Part shown: in pieces, positions 33,844-41,803 of the stretch
How the letters are laid out: every line of letters starts with the position of its first letter
Numbering within the stretch: position 1 is the stretch's first letter
The notes under the pieces: generated by a model
What the model saw: the letters and a program-made list of their open reading frames with translations, nothing else
Database searches by the model: none
Told to the model about the DNA's origin: nothing
Assembly (NCBI GenBank): GCA_035556495.1
Contig: DATMEW010000166.1
Location: 45,045-109,044, forward strand
Origin: CANKHJ01 sp035556495
GTDB taxonomy: Bacteria > Pseudomonadota > Alphaproteobacteria > Rhizobiales > Xanthobacteraceae
Direction of reading: 5' to 3'
DNA length: 64,000 nt
Program-made: the position numbers and the translations under genes

Positions 33844-35162
33844 GCTGCTGCTCTAAGGTCGGTGGTGATTTCGCGCGCCAGCCCGGCCAGTCCGTCCATA
33901 CGCAGCCGGACGTTCAGCCCTTCGGTGCCGATCTCGACCCGCTCGACCAACAGCGCCACGATGCGCGCCTGCTCGGCGGGGAAGAGTTCGTCCCACAATG
34001 GATCGTGCTTCTGGAGGGCTGCGCGAGCGTCAACCTCAGTGATTCCGTCGTCCTGCGTCCGCGCCGACTTCCATGTCCCAGCCACGATTTCGGGCTGGCG
34101 GAACACGGCGCGAAGCTGGTCGATGACGGCGGCCTCAATCTCCCCCGCAGGCACCCGGCCGATGGGACACGCCCCCGCGCCGTGCTTCAGCACCGTCTGG
34201 CTGACATAGTAGCGGTAGAGCCTGCCGACCTTGCGGGTGTGGGTCGGCGAGAACGCGGCGCCATCGGGACCGAAGAGTAGTCCCTTCAGCAGCGCGGGCG
34301 TGTCGGCGCGAGTCCGGGCGGCGCGCTTGCGGGGGCTTTCCTGCAGGATGGCGTGAACCTTGTCCCAAGTCTCGCGGTCGATGATCGCGTCGTGTTCGCC
34401 GGGATAGCTCTCGCCCTTGTGGACCGCCTCGCCGATATAGGCGCGGTTCGCAAGCATCCGGTAGAGATACTTCTTGTCGATCCGGTTGCCACGAGGCGTC
34501 CCGAGCCCCCGTGCGTCGACCTCGCGGGCCAGCACCGTGCAGGAGCCGATCTCGATGAAGCGGGCGAAGATCCAGCGCACATGCGCGGCGGTGTCCGCGT
34601 CGACCAACAGCTTCCGATTTTCCACCCGGTAGCCGAAGGGCGGCACCCCACCCATCCACATGCCCTTCTTGCGGCTGGCGGCGACCTTGTCGCGGATGCG
34701 CTCAGCCGTCACCTCCCGCTCGAACTGGGCGAAGGAGAGCAGGATGTTCAATGTCAGCCGCCCCATCGAGGTGGTGGTGTTGAAGGACTGCGTCACCGAG
34801 ACGAAGGTCACGCCGTTCCGGTCGAACACCTCGACCAGCTTGGCGAAGTCGGCCAGCGAGCGGCTGAGGCGGTCGATCTTGTAGACGACGACCACATCGA
34901 CCAGCCCGTCCTCGATATCGGCCATCAACCGCTTCAGGCCGGGGCGTTCCAGCGTGCCGCCGGAGATGCCGCCGTCGTCATACTGATCGCGGACCAGCAC
35001 CCAGCCCTCGGAACGCTGGCTGGCGATGTACGCCTCGCAGGCCTCGCGCTGAGCGTGGAGGCTGTTGAACTCCTGCTCCAGCCCTTCCTCGGAGGATTTC
35101 CGGGTGTAGACCGCGCAGCGCAGCTTGCGGACGAGCTTCGTTTTTTCGGGCGGCTTCATCAT
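33840..35162 (-). CDS. Large serine recombinase (resolvase/invertase family)
   Basis: 440 residues from ATG 35162 (a second ATG at 35159 is equivalent). N-terminal catalytic domain: the active serine is in YTRKSSEEGLEQEFNSLHAQ, and VVVYKIDRLSRSLADF carries the conserved arginines. A recombinase DNA-binding domain follows (PPFGYRVENRKLLVD onward), with a zinc-ribbon-like part at about 290-340. The start overlaps the stop of the DUF2924 gene. It should perform unidirectional site-specific integration of element 2; its core site is not visible. Confidence 0.95.
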   Translation of the reverse strand: MMKPPEKTKLVRKLRCAVYTRKSSEEGLEQEFNSLHAQREACEAYIASQRSEGWVLVRDQYDDGGISGGTLERPGLKRLMADIEDGLVDVVVVYKIDRLSRSLADFAKLVEVFDRNGVTFVSVTQSFNTTTSMGRLTLNILLSFAQFEREVTAERIRDKVAASRKKGMWMGGVPPFGYRVENRKLLVDADTAAHVRWIFARFIEIGSCTVLAREVDARGLGTPRGNRIDKKYLYRMLANRAYIGEAVHKGESYPGEHDAIIDRETWDKVHAILQESPRKRAARTRADTPALLKGLLFGPDGAAFSPTHTRKVGRLYRYYVSQTVLKHGAGACPIGRVPAGEIEAAVIDQLRAVFRQPEIVAGTWKSARTQDDGITEVDARAALQKHDPLWDELFPAEQARIVALLVERVEIGTEGLNVRLRMDGLAGLAREITTDLRAAA

Positions 35163-35614
35163 CTCCGCCCTCTGTGGTTCTTGAGCCCGAAGAACACCCA
35201 GCCGTTCCAGCGCGTGCCTGTGATGGCCCGCGCGATGGCGGACAACGACTTGTACGGCCGACCCTGCCACTCGAAGCCATCGGCGGTCACGGTGACGACC
35301 TGTTCGACGCCCTGCCACTCGCGCAGCAGCCGCGTGCCGTTGATCGGGCGGTCGCGGTCGGCGCGGATCCTGCGTTTCGTCGTGTCGCCGCCGTCCAGTT
35401 CCTCGCCCAGCCGTTCCAGCCGCCGGATCGTCTCCGGTTTCAGCCCGCCATAGGCAAGTTCCTGGATGCGGTACGCCAGCCGGGATTCGAGGTAGCGTCG
35501 GTTGAACGGGGGCGGCTCGCTGTCGAACAGGTCGCGCCACTGTTTCTTCAGGTCCGGCGTTGGCGTGGTCTTCAGCGCGGCCAGGCGCGCGGGGATGGGA
35601 TCGGGCTTGTTCAT
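35159..35614 (-). CDS. DUF2924 domain protein
   Basis: 151 residues from ATG 35614; a longer frame to 35674 exists, but the chosen start overlaps the upstream gene by four bases. It contains the DUF2924 pattern: LKKQWRDLFDSEPPPFNRRY and LAYRIQELAYGGL, then RDRPINGTRLLREWQG and a C-terminal FEWQGRPYKSLSAIARAITG. This family almost always lies directly upstream of large serine recombinases in alphaproteobacteria, so a role as accessory or directionality factor is plausible but unproven. Confidence 0.88.
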   Translation of the reverse strand: MNKPDPIPARLAALKTTPTPDLKKQWRDLFDSEPPPFNRRYLESRLAYRIQELAYGGLKPETIRRLERLGEELDGGDTTKRRIRADRDRPINGTRLLREWQGVEQVVTVTADGFEWQGRPYKSLSAIARAITGTRWNGWVFFGLKNHRGRR

Positions 35615-35814
35615 GCATTTCTCCGGTGAGTTGGAGTTGCATGACGGCATTGGTCGGGCGGATAGTGTAGGCAACGTTCTCCGGTATCGTCAGATACTTC
35701 GTCCGTCTTTCGCATCCGCAACCGAACCAGCCCGAGCGCCAGCAGGCCGCACAGCTCAGTGCGGCGCTCTGCGGGCGTCATCTGGTCGGGCGGCAGCGGA
35801 TTCGGGCGCTTCAT
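35611..35814 (-). CDS. Small protein of the recombinase cassette
   Basis: 67 residues, basic; RPNPLPPDQMTPAERRTELC followed by GLLALGLVRLRMRK is recognisable as the short gene that normally heads the DUF2924-recombinase cassette. The stop overlaps the DUF2924 start by four bases. Function unknown; likely translated in fixed ratio with the recombinase. Confidence 0.7.
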   Translation of the reverse strand: MKRPNPLPPDQMTPAERRTELCGLLALGLVRLRMRKTDEVSDDTGERCLHYPPDQCRHATPTHRRNA

Positions 35815-35921
35815 GTTTCGGTAGCCGTGATCGGTGGTACTTACCGATCAAAAGCCACCCCACCGGCCGTGACGGGACATCACTCCCTACAGGATTCAGG
35901 GTTGCGAACAGGTAGAGAACA

Positions 35922-36173
35922 TCAGGACTTGCCGATCACCGATTTGTCCGCGACAATCGCGAGTTGAATCAGTCGAGAGCAGTAATTCATTGAGGTAAGT
36001 TCATGACGCGCGAAGCAACTCCGATCGGTCCCCATCTCCTGGAGCAGATCGAGGATGCGCGCGTGGTTCTCGCCTCTGTAGACGTAGCTTTCCGGCGGAA
36101 AGGCGACGTTGCCCTCGGTCTCCAGAGGCGACATCGCGGTATCAAGTTCCGAGCACGGCGCCACGATCGCCAT
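35922..36173 (-). CDS. Possible small hypothetical protein
   Basis: 83 residues on the minus strand, divergent from the 734-residue gene (33-bp gap). The sequence AMSPLETEGNVAFPPESYVY and ILDLLQEMGTDRSCFARHEL has normal protein composition, but the ribosome site is weak and a 58-codon frame also exists on the opposite strand (36003-36179). It may be chance. Confidence 0.25.
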   Translation of the reverse strand: MAIVAPCSELDTAMSPLETEGNVAFPPESYVYRGENHARILDLLQEMGTDRSCFARHELTSMNYCSRLIQLAIVADKSVIGKS

Positions 36174-36206
36174 GAGTAGCGCAAGTCAAAGTTCTCGGAG
36201 ACTTCA

Positions 36207-38411
36207 ATGGTACGCGTCCCGGCTAAAACCTGCCCCAATCTTTCTCGGCTTTTCGATGATGCAGAGCCCGAATTGCTGTCCGGATTTCTCAACAGTAAGG
36301 CTTTCGAGAGGTTGGCCTGGCTTGCGACCTACAAGTTCGACCCCGACGATCCGGATGGTCCGACAGCAGCGAGGAATATGCTGCCGAAGGAAAAGAAGGA
36401 CCGGCTGGGCCCGCTCGAAGCTGAAGCAGCCCGGATCCTTACAATTGCGAGCGACCGCGGCGAATACGTCCTTCAAGGTCTCGCCACGACTACGCTTGAA
36501 CCGGACCGCGCCAAGGAACTCCTGAACCGGCGGGACAAGCTCGCGCGAAGCCTGTGGGCTTACGCCAACGAACACGGCTTGTTTGAAGCGGCGGAGAACA
36601 GCCTGCACCTGCGTCTCTACCGGCGCTACGACAAGCACTACCAGACCTTCATGGCCGAGCCTTCGGTCGATGGGGGCCCCGACGCCGGCAGTGCATTGCT
36701 CGACGAGCTTCTGGTCGACCTCAACAAGCGTCTCGATCGCGGCGACGGCTACAGCATCGACAAGTTCGACATCCCCGAGGACGGCGATGAACCGGCGGCG
36801 GAGATGTACCTGCTGTTCCATCCCGATCCCCCCACGAGCGTTCGGGAGATCGATGACGATGGCAATCGGTCGAGCATCTATTTCCGCCCGCCTGGAGAGG
36901 CGATGATCGTCTATACGCCATCGACTGGGCGGGTCCATGTCCGCGCAGGCAACCGAAAGCTCAGGCACACAGTTGCCGAACGCTTCATCGAGACTGCCCT
37001 CGAGCAGACTTACTCCAACCAGCCCGTCGACTTTCAGGCCTACGACATTTCGCAGTTCCTGCAGGGGCTCGATCTTGGACCGCCGGAACTTGACGACGTG
37101 GTGATCGACCGCGCGCAGGTGATCCGCGCTGACATCAGCATCGGCAATCTCGCCAACCGCCTTTCGCTTTCCACCACGATCGACCAGGACATTTCCGAAA
37201 TCATCGACAGCCAGCCGGGCCTTCCGAGGATTTTCGAGCGGGCGCTCGCAATCCGCTTCGTCGAGATTGCGGTCCGGTATTTCCGCGCGGGACGGGATGA
37301 GGCGCATACCCTCAACTTCACGCTCACCGACCGCAACACGAGCAGCCTTCTCAGCATCGACGACCCGTTCGAGCGCATTCTGGGGCATCGCTTGCTCAGA
37401 CACTGGAACATCCTCCGTGATGGTCGCGCACCGGGCGATGAGGAGAGCATGGCTGTCATGCCCGCCTTGCTGGCCATTTGGGACATCGGAGCTGACAGGG
37501 TCACCGGCGCATGGCTCCAAACTCGCGGTGTCGATCCTGGCCTCCTGACCGATCTGGGCTTCCTCGTTCCCGCCGGTTGGGAAGGAGACGACCTGATCGA
37601 CGATGAAGACGAGGTCGGTCCGATTGCGGCCGAAGTGGTCGTTCGTGTCGATAAGGGGGATGCGGAGGAAGGCGACCGAAAGGTGGCCGACCTCAAGGTC
37701 ACCGAGGGACAGGCGACGTCTGCGGGCAGCCCGGATCGCTACAGGATATATCGGGTTCGCGACGGCTGGGTCGCGCAACACCTGAAGGCACGTCTCGAAA
37801 AAGTGCTCGATGCACCTGCCATCGAGAAGCTAACCGATCATCTCCTCTACCTCGGAACGCTCCACGTCGATGGCGGGGACGTTCCGATCTATCTCGCGCG
37901 CGGTCTCGACCGGGAGAAGGTCCGCTCGGCCGTCGATACGGAGCTTCGGGCGCGCCACAACCTCGGCATCGGTCTTGTCCTGCAGGCCGGCAGCGCTCCC
38001 GGACCGTGTCTGGCGGCGAACGTTCTGACGCCGCTTGTCGATCAGATCGACACCCAGCAAGCCGAAATCGCGTTGGTCGCAGACAGGCTCCGGTCCGTGT
38101 TTCGACGCCATCGGATCCTGGCCCGTGGCGGCCAGGCTGTCGAACTAACCCGCGTCGGGGACAACATGGCAACTCTGTTTGTTCCGGGGAAAGGCAGCAT
38201 CGATATCAAGGGCGAGAACCGCATCGGTGTCATCCAGCGGCTGGTCGATGCGCACAACGCCGGCCCGATGCCAATGGCGACGGCAGACCTGATCAGCGGA
38301 ATCGCGGAAGACCAGTCGTTGGCGAACATTTTCAAGCAGCCTCTCTGGAAAAAGCTGACGGCCGACTTCCTGCGAAGCCCCGGAAAAGGGCAATGGGAGA
38401 TCGCCGTCTGA
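36207..38411 (+). CDS. 734-residue protein of unknown function
   Basis: No family is recognised. It is acidic, with no signal peptide and no membrane span. The N-terminal third is helical (LFDDAEPELLSGFLNSKAFE); at about 140-260 an alpha/beta region contains MYLLFHPDPPTSVREIDDDG and EAMIVYTPSTGRVHVRAGNR. A strongly acidic stretch occurs near 460 (GDDLIDDEDEVG). The C-terminal region (VIQRLVDAHNAGPMPMATAD, then KKLTADFLRS) resembles a winged helix. Single-gene unit between the recombinase cassette and the early phage genes, a usual spot for defence or element-specific cargo. It could be an anti-phage effector, a toxin or a DNA-handling protein; none can be claimed. Confidence 0.8.
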   Translation: MVRVPAKTCPNLSRLFDDAEPELLSGFLNSKAFERLAWLATYKFDPDDPDGPTAARNMLPKEKKDRLGPLEAEAARILTIASDRGEYVLQGLATTTLEPDRAKELLNRRDKLARSLWAYANEHGLFEAAENSLHLRLYRRYDKHYQTFMAEPSVDGGPDAGSALLDELLVDLNKRLDRGDGYSIDKFDIPEDGDEPAAEMYLLFHPDPPTSVREIDDDGNRSSIYFRPPGEAMIVYTPSTGRVHVRAGNRKLRHTVAERFIETALEQTYSNQPVDFQAYDISQFLQGLDLGPPELDDVVIDRAQVIRADISIGNLANRLSLSTTIDQDISEIIDSQPGLPRIFERALAIRFVEIAVRYFRAGRDEAHTLNFTLTDRNTSSLLSIDDPFERILGHRLLRHWNILRDGRAPGDEESMAVMPALLAIWDIGADRVTGAWLQTRGVDPGLLTDLGFLVPAGWEGDDLIDDEDEVGPIAAEVVVRVDKGDAEEGDRKVADLKVTEGQATSAGSPDRYRIYRVRDGWVAQHLKARLEKVLDAPAIEKLTDHLLYLGTLHVDGGDVPIYLARGLDREKVRSAVDTELRARHNLGIGLVLQAGSAPGPCLAANVLTPLVDQIDTQQAEIALVADRLRSVFRRHRILARGGQAVELTRVGDNMATLFVPGKGSIDIKGENRIGVIQRLVDAHNAGPMPMATADLISGIAEDQSLANIFKQPLWKKLTADFLRSPGKGQWEIAV

Positions 38412-38504
38412 CGGCTGGCTCCGATCCGGCTCCGGTTGGGGGGTCTGACTAGCTCCGATTCCCCAGGCCAATGGGGGTGCTCACTCAGTCAGAGGAGCAC
38501 TCCG

Positions 38505-38750
38505 ATGCCGACTCCCTTCCCCCCGCGCCAGGCAGCCCAGACGAGCTGGTCCGGCGCCGCGAATACCAAGCCCACCAACTCCAACTCGGAATGGCGCTGC
38601 ACGCGCTGTGACAAGCTGCTCGGCGTCTGCCGGGACGGCCGCATGCACCTGCGCTTCGCGCGGGGGCACGAGTATCTCGTGGGCTTCCCGGTTCAGGCTA
38701 CCTGCCGCGGCTGCGGGACGCTGAACCACGCGACCGCGCCCGCGCGCTGA
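38505..38750 (+). CDS. Com-like zinc-ribbon protein
   Basis: 81 residues from ATG 38505; GAGGAG lies upstream. Two CxxC knuckles (WRCTRCDKLLGVCRDGRMHL, then ATCRGCGTLNHA) form a zinc ribbon very like phage Mu Com and related small regulators. Mu Com binds mRNA to allow translation of the mom modification gene; whether this one binds RNA is inference. It precedes the sigma-like gene and may act with it in the early switch. Confidence 0.75.
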   Translation: MPTPFPPRQAAQTSWSGAANTKPTNSNSEWRCTRCDKLLGVCRDGRMHLRFARGHEYLVGFPVQATCRGCGTLNHATAPAR

Positions 38751-38849
38751 CGCGCGCATCCACCCAACCCCATGAAATCGCAGAGACGCGCGACGTCCTG
38801 ACCTGGCCACGAGAAGGCGCCGGACGCCTGGCCGCAAGGCAGGCCTCCG

Positions 38850-39572
38850 ATGTCCTTCGCGTGGCACGAGATCCGTGATCACCTCATGCATTCATCCACG
38901 AACCTTCACTTCCAGCGCAGTTTCGACGCCGTCCGGCGTGGACAGGCCGCCCTCACACCGTTCCGGGATCCGGCGGCCCTGCTGGACGGGCTGCACCGCA
39001 CGCCCGGCGATCAGGGTCAGAAGAACCTGATCCTCTCCGCGCTCGTCGAGGCAGCGCAGGGCGACGGGCCCGCGTCCGACTGCGCCCTGACGCTGCTGTT
39101 GCTGGCGCTCTGGCCGGGCCTCGACGCCATCCGCCGCCGGTCGATCTGGCGCAGGCTCGGCACGGCCGACGAGGTCGCGTCCGATGTTCTGGCGCGCACC
39201 ACCGAGGCGGTCCGCAGCCTCTACCTCGGACGCGTCAACTGGATCGCGGCCACGGTGCTGCGCAACGTCGAGCGCGACATGATCCGGGTGCGCCAGCGAG
39301 ACCAGGCGCGCGAACATCTCGCCAGTGGCGCCGACCCCGACGAGGTGGCGGACAGCGGCGAAAGCGGCATCGGCGCGGCCGGGTACGCAAAGCTGAACGG
39401 CGCCATGCGGAAGCTGCTCGGCGACGACGCCGTGCTGGTGATCCGCGTGGCGATCGAGGGCTTCTCGCAGGCTGAGGTCGCGGTCGAGCTGGGCCTGACC
39501 GAAGCCGCCGCCCGCAAGCGCTACCAGCGCGCCATGCGCCGGCTGCACGACGCCCTCGAGGAAATCCCCTGA
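38850..39572 (+). CDS. Sigma-70-like/ECF-type transcription factor of element 2
   Basis: 240 residues; AAGGCAGG precedes the ATG at 38850 (ATG 38886 is an alternative). The C-terminal 70 residues form a sigma region-4-type helix-turn-helix: LGDDAVLVIRVAIEGFSQAE, then VELGLTEAAARKRYQRAMRR. A region-2-like helix pair lies around 100-150 (LYLGRVNWIAATVLRNVERD). A sigma-like protein heading a phage early operon suggests that the element directs RNA polymerase to its own promoters. Two copies of a 33-bp conserved leader element follow it in the operon. Confidence 0.75.
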   Translation: MSFAWHEIRDHLMHSSTNLHFQRSFDAVRRGQAALTPFRDPAALLDGLHRTPGDQGQKNLILSALVEAAQGDGPASDCALTLLLLALWPGLDAIRRRSIWRRLGTADEVASDVLARTTEAVRSLYLGRVNWIAATVLRNVERDMIRVRQRDQAREHLASGADPDEVADSGESGIGAAGYAKLNGAMRKLLGDDAVLVIRVAIEGFSQAEVAVELGLTEAAARKRYQRAMRRLHDALEEIP

Positions 39573-39577
39573 ACCAA

Positions 39578-39610
39578 TGTCCCGATCCGGTGCCGCCGGT
39601 GGCTTTTCCC
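39578..39610 (+). promoter_or_regulatory. Conserved 33-bp leader element, copy A
   Basis: TGTCCCGATCCGGT (39578-39591), six variable bases, then GGTGGCTTTTCCC (39598-39610). The same two blocks with the same spacing recur at 41085-41117, each about 80 bp upstream of the next start codon. It could be a promoter, a terminator-like RNA element or a protein site. Confidence 0.6.
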
Positions 39611-39656
39611 ATTCGAGCGCCCCGAGCGCCTTCCCTCCAACCGAAAGCAGACACGC

Positions 39657-39851
39657 ATGAACCGCACTGCCGATCTGTCGCTCGAGGATTTCAGGCGTCT
39701 TCCGGGGCTCTATCGCCGCTGGGAGCTGACCGAGGTCTGCGAGCCCAACCGCAACTACCAGATCGAGGACGCCGGCGCCCATGCCGACGGGACGCCGCTG
39801 CTGGCGATCTACGTCGCCGAGCCCGCGCCCGACGTCCGCGAGGCCGCGTGA
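39657..39851 (+). CDS. Small hypothetical protein of the early operon
   Basis: 64 residues. It reads LSLEDFRRLPGLYRRWELTE and then CEPNRNYQIEDA; no known motif. The stop codon overlaps an ATG at 39851 in the next gene's frame. It is probably a phage-type accessory protein. Confidence 0.55.
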   Translation: MNRTADLSLEDFRRLPGLYRRWELTEVCEPNRNYQIEDAGAHADGTPLLAIYVAEPAPDVREAA

Positions 39852-39889
39852 TGCGCCTCCTCGATCACATCATCCCACGGAGAAACGCC

Positions 39890-40186
39890 ATGCCGGACCA
39901 ACCGAACGACATCAACCGTCTTCGCAAGGCGAGCTACGCGCTCGAAGACCTCCCCGAAACCATCGCCTTCCCGCAGCGCGCCGGTGACGAGCCGCGCGAG
40001 CCGCTGCCGGTCGTCGAGGCGACCGTCGACGAGATCGCCTTCGCGATCGTGGAGGCGGAGCGCGAGAGCTCGGCCGCCTACCGCCGCGCCGATGCGCTGA
40101 AGCGCCTCTACAAGCTCGCCCGCGAGGCCGGATGCATCGGCGCCGACCGCGCCGCCGCGTCGGTGATGAAGAAGGAGGGCCAGTGA
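39890..40186 (+). CDS. Hypothetical protein upstream of the AAA ATPase
   Basis: 98 residues from ATG 39890, preceded by GGAG; ATG 39851 in frame is a coupled alternative adding 13 residues. Acidic and helical: VVEATVDEIAFAIVEAERES and ADALKRLYKLAREAG. The stop overlaps the ATPase start (TGATG). Likely a partner in the recombination/replication module; no family recognised. Confidence 0.6.
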   Translation: MPDQPNDINRLRKASYALEDLPETIAFPQRAGDEPREPLPVVEATVDEIAFAIVEAERESSAAYRRADALKRLYKLAREAGCIGADRAAASVMKKEGQ

Positions 40187-41064
40187 TGGCCCTTCCCATC
40201 ATCGGCGCCGACGAACGGCTCGCGCAACGCAAGGGCATCAAGGGCGTCATCTTCGGCCGGTCCGGCATCGGCAAGACCAGCCTGCTCTGGACGCTGAACG
40301 CCTCCACCACGCTCTTCCTCGACCTCGAGGCCGGGGATCTGGCGGTCGAGGGGCTGGAGATCGACACGCTCCGGCCCCGCACCTGGAAGGAATGCCGCGA
40401 CTTCGCGGTGTTCATCGGCGGGCCGAACCCGGCGCTGCGCGAGGACCAGCCCTACAGCCAGGCGCATTTCGACGAGGTCTGCGGGCGCTACGGCGATCCC
40501 ACAGTGATCGGGAAATACGAGACCGTCTTCATCGACTCGATCACCGTGGCCGGGCGGCTCTGCTTCCAGTGGTGCCGCGGCCAGCCCGAGGCATTCTCCG
40601 AGAAGACCGGCAAGCCTGACATCCGCGGCGCATATGGGTTGCATGGCCGCGAGATGATCGGCTGGCTGACCCACCTGCAGCACACGCGCGGCAAGCATGT
40701 CTGGTTCGTCGGCATCCTCGACGAGCGGCTCGACGACTTCAATCGCAAGATCTTCCAGCCGCAGATCGACGGTTCGAAGACCGGGCTCGAGCTGCCCGGG
40801 ATCGTGGATCAGGTCATCACCATGGCCGACATCCCGGACCCGGGCGGCCAGCCGCAGCGCGCCTTCGTCTGCCAGACGCTGAACCCCTGGGGCTTTCCGG
40901 CCAAGGACCGCTCCGGCCGCCTCGACAGGGTCGAGCCGCCGCATCTCGGCCGGCTGATGGAGAAGATCCAGCGCCCCGCGGCGCCAGCCTCCGAACGCCT
41001 GACCTGGCCGCCAGTGACGCCCGCCGATCATCCCGCCCCCGCGCAAGAGCCCGGCGATGGCTGA
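40186..41064 (+). CDS. Phage ATP-binding protein (AAA_24/RecA-like recombination ATPase)
   Basis: 292 residues from ATG 40186, overlapping the previous stop. Walker A is FGRSGIGKTSLLWTLN (about residues 23-38); Walker B is in YETVFIDSITVAGRLCF; a later HVWFVGILDERLD fits sensor I. This is the AAA_24 group found in phages, next to SSB-like and exonuclease genes, and thought to load or replace recombinases. The C-terminal tail is proline-rich and unstructured. Followed by copy B of the 33-bp leader element. Confidence 0.85.
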   Translation: MALPIIGADERLAQRKGIKGVIFGRSGIGKTSLLWTLNASTTLFLDLEAGDLAVEGLEIDTLRPRTWKECRDFAVFIGGPNPALREDQPYSQAHFDEVCGRYGDPTVIGKYETVFIDSITVAGRLCFQWCRGQPEAFSEKTGKPDIRGAYGLHGREMIGWLTHLQHTRGKHVWFVGILDERLDDFNRKIFQPQIDGSKTGLELPGIVDQVITMADIPDPGGQPQRAFVCQTLNPWGFPAKDRSGRLDRVEPPHLGRLMEKIQRPAAPASERLTWPPVTPADHPAPAQEPGDG

Positions 41065-41084
41065 GCGCCTCTCGCCACGCCCGG

Positions 41085-41117
41085 TGTCCCGATCCGGTCG
41101 CCGGGGTGGCTTTTCCC
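41085..41117 (+). promoter_or_regulatory. Conserved 33-bp leader element, copy B
   Basis: TGTCCCGATCCGGT (41085-41098), six variable bases, GGTGGCTTTTCCC (41105-41117). Blocks and spacing are identical to copy A at 39578-39610; the next start codon is at 41166. Confidence 0.6.
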
Positions 41118-41165
41118 CACTGACGCCGCTGCGCGTCCCATCCTCCAACTGAAAGGAGCCGCGCA

Positions 41166-41789
41166 ATGTCCGGACCCTGGAACGACTTCAACTCCGCGCA
41201 ATCCAACACAAACGTCATCCCGAAGGGCACGCTCGCCAAGGTGCGCCTGACGCTCCGCCCCGGCGGCTTCGACGACCCCTCGCAGGGCTGGACCGGCGGC
41301 TGGGCGCGCCGCGCCGCCACCGGCGCCGTCTATCTCGACGCCGAATACACGGTGCTCGAGGGGCCCTATGCCCGGCGCAAGGTCTGGTCGCTGATCGGCC
41401 TCTACAGCCCGAAGGGCCCGGACTGGGCGAACATGGGGCGCGGCCTGATCCGCGGCATCCTCAACTCGGCGCGCGGCGTGTCCGACAAGGACAACTCGCC
41501 CGAGGCGCAGGCCCGCCGCCGCATCAACGGGTTCGGCGATCTCGACGGGGTCGAGTTCGTCGCCCGCATCGACATCGGCACCGACACCAACGGCGAGGAC
41601 AAGAACGAGATCCGCGCCGCAGTCACCCCCGACCATCGCGACTACGCCGCGCTGATGGGCACGGTCGCGCCGCAGTTCACCGCCGCCCCGGCGCAGGGCC
41701 ACGCCGCGCAGCAGCCCACCACGGCCACCCAGCCCAGCCAGCCCGCATCCGCCCCCGGCGCCGCCGGTCGGCCGAGCTGGGCGCAGTAA
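41166..41789 (+). CDS. SSB-like phage replication protein
   Basis: 207 residues. A folded N-terminal domain (GTLAKVRLTLRPGGFDD, then VYLDAEYTVLEGPYARRKVW and a later VEFVARIDIGTD) has the strand pattern of an OB-fold. The last 45 residues are Ala/Gln/Pro-rich with a tip ending GRPSWAQ, like the flexible tail of single-strand binding proteins. Its position between the AAA ATPase and the helicase supports a single-strand DNA-binding role. GAAAGGAG precedes the start. Confidence 0.7.
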   Translation: MSGPWNDFNSAQSNTNVIPKGTLAKVRLTLRPGGFDDPSQGWTGGWARRAATGAVYLDAEYTVLEGPYARRKVWSLIGLYSPKGPDWANMGRGLIRGILNSARGVSDKDNSPEAQARRRINGFGDLDGVEFVARIDIGTDTNGEDKNEIRAAVTPDHRDYAALMGTVAPQFTAAPAQGHAAQQPTTATQPSQPASAPGAAGRPSWAQ

Positions 41790-41803
41790 GGGGGAGACCG
41801 GCC

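Noticed and set aside
34353..35453. 366-codon plus-strand frame over the recombinase and DUF2924 genes
   Set aside because: Covers two well-supported minus-strand genes; no ribosome site or motif.
36204..37781. 525-codon frame antisense to the 734-residue gene
   Set aside because: Both frames are unknown proteins, but the plus-strand one is longer, has balanced composition and helical/strand patterning, and fits a gene gap from promoter to terminator region.
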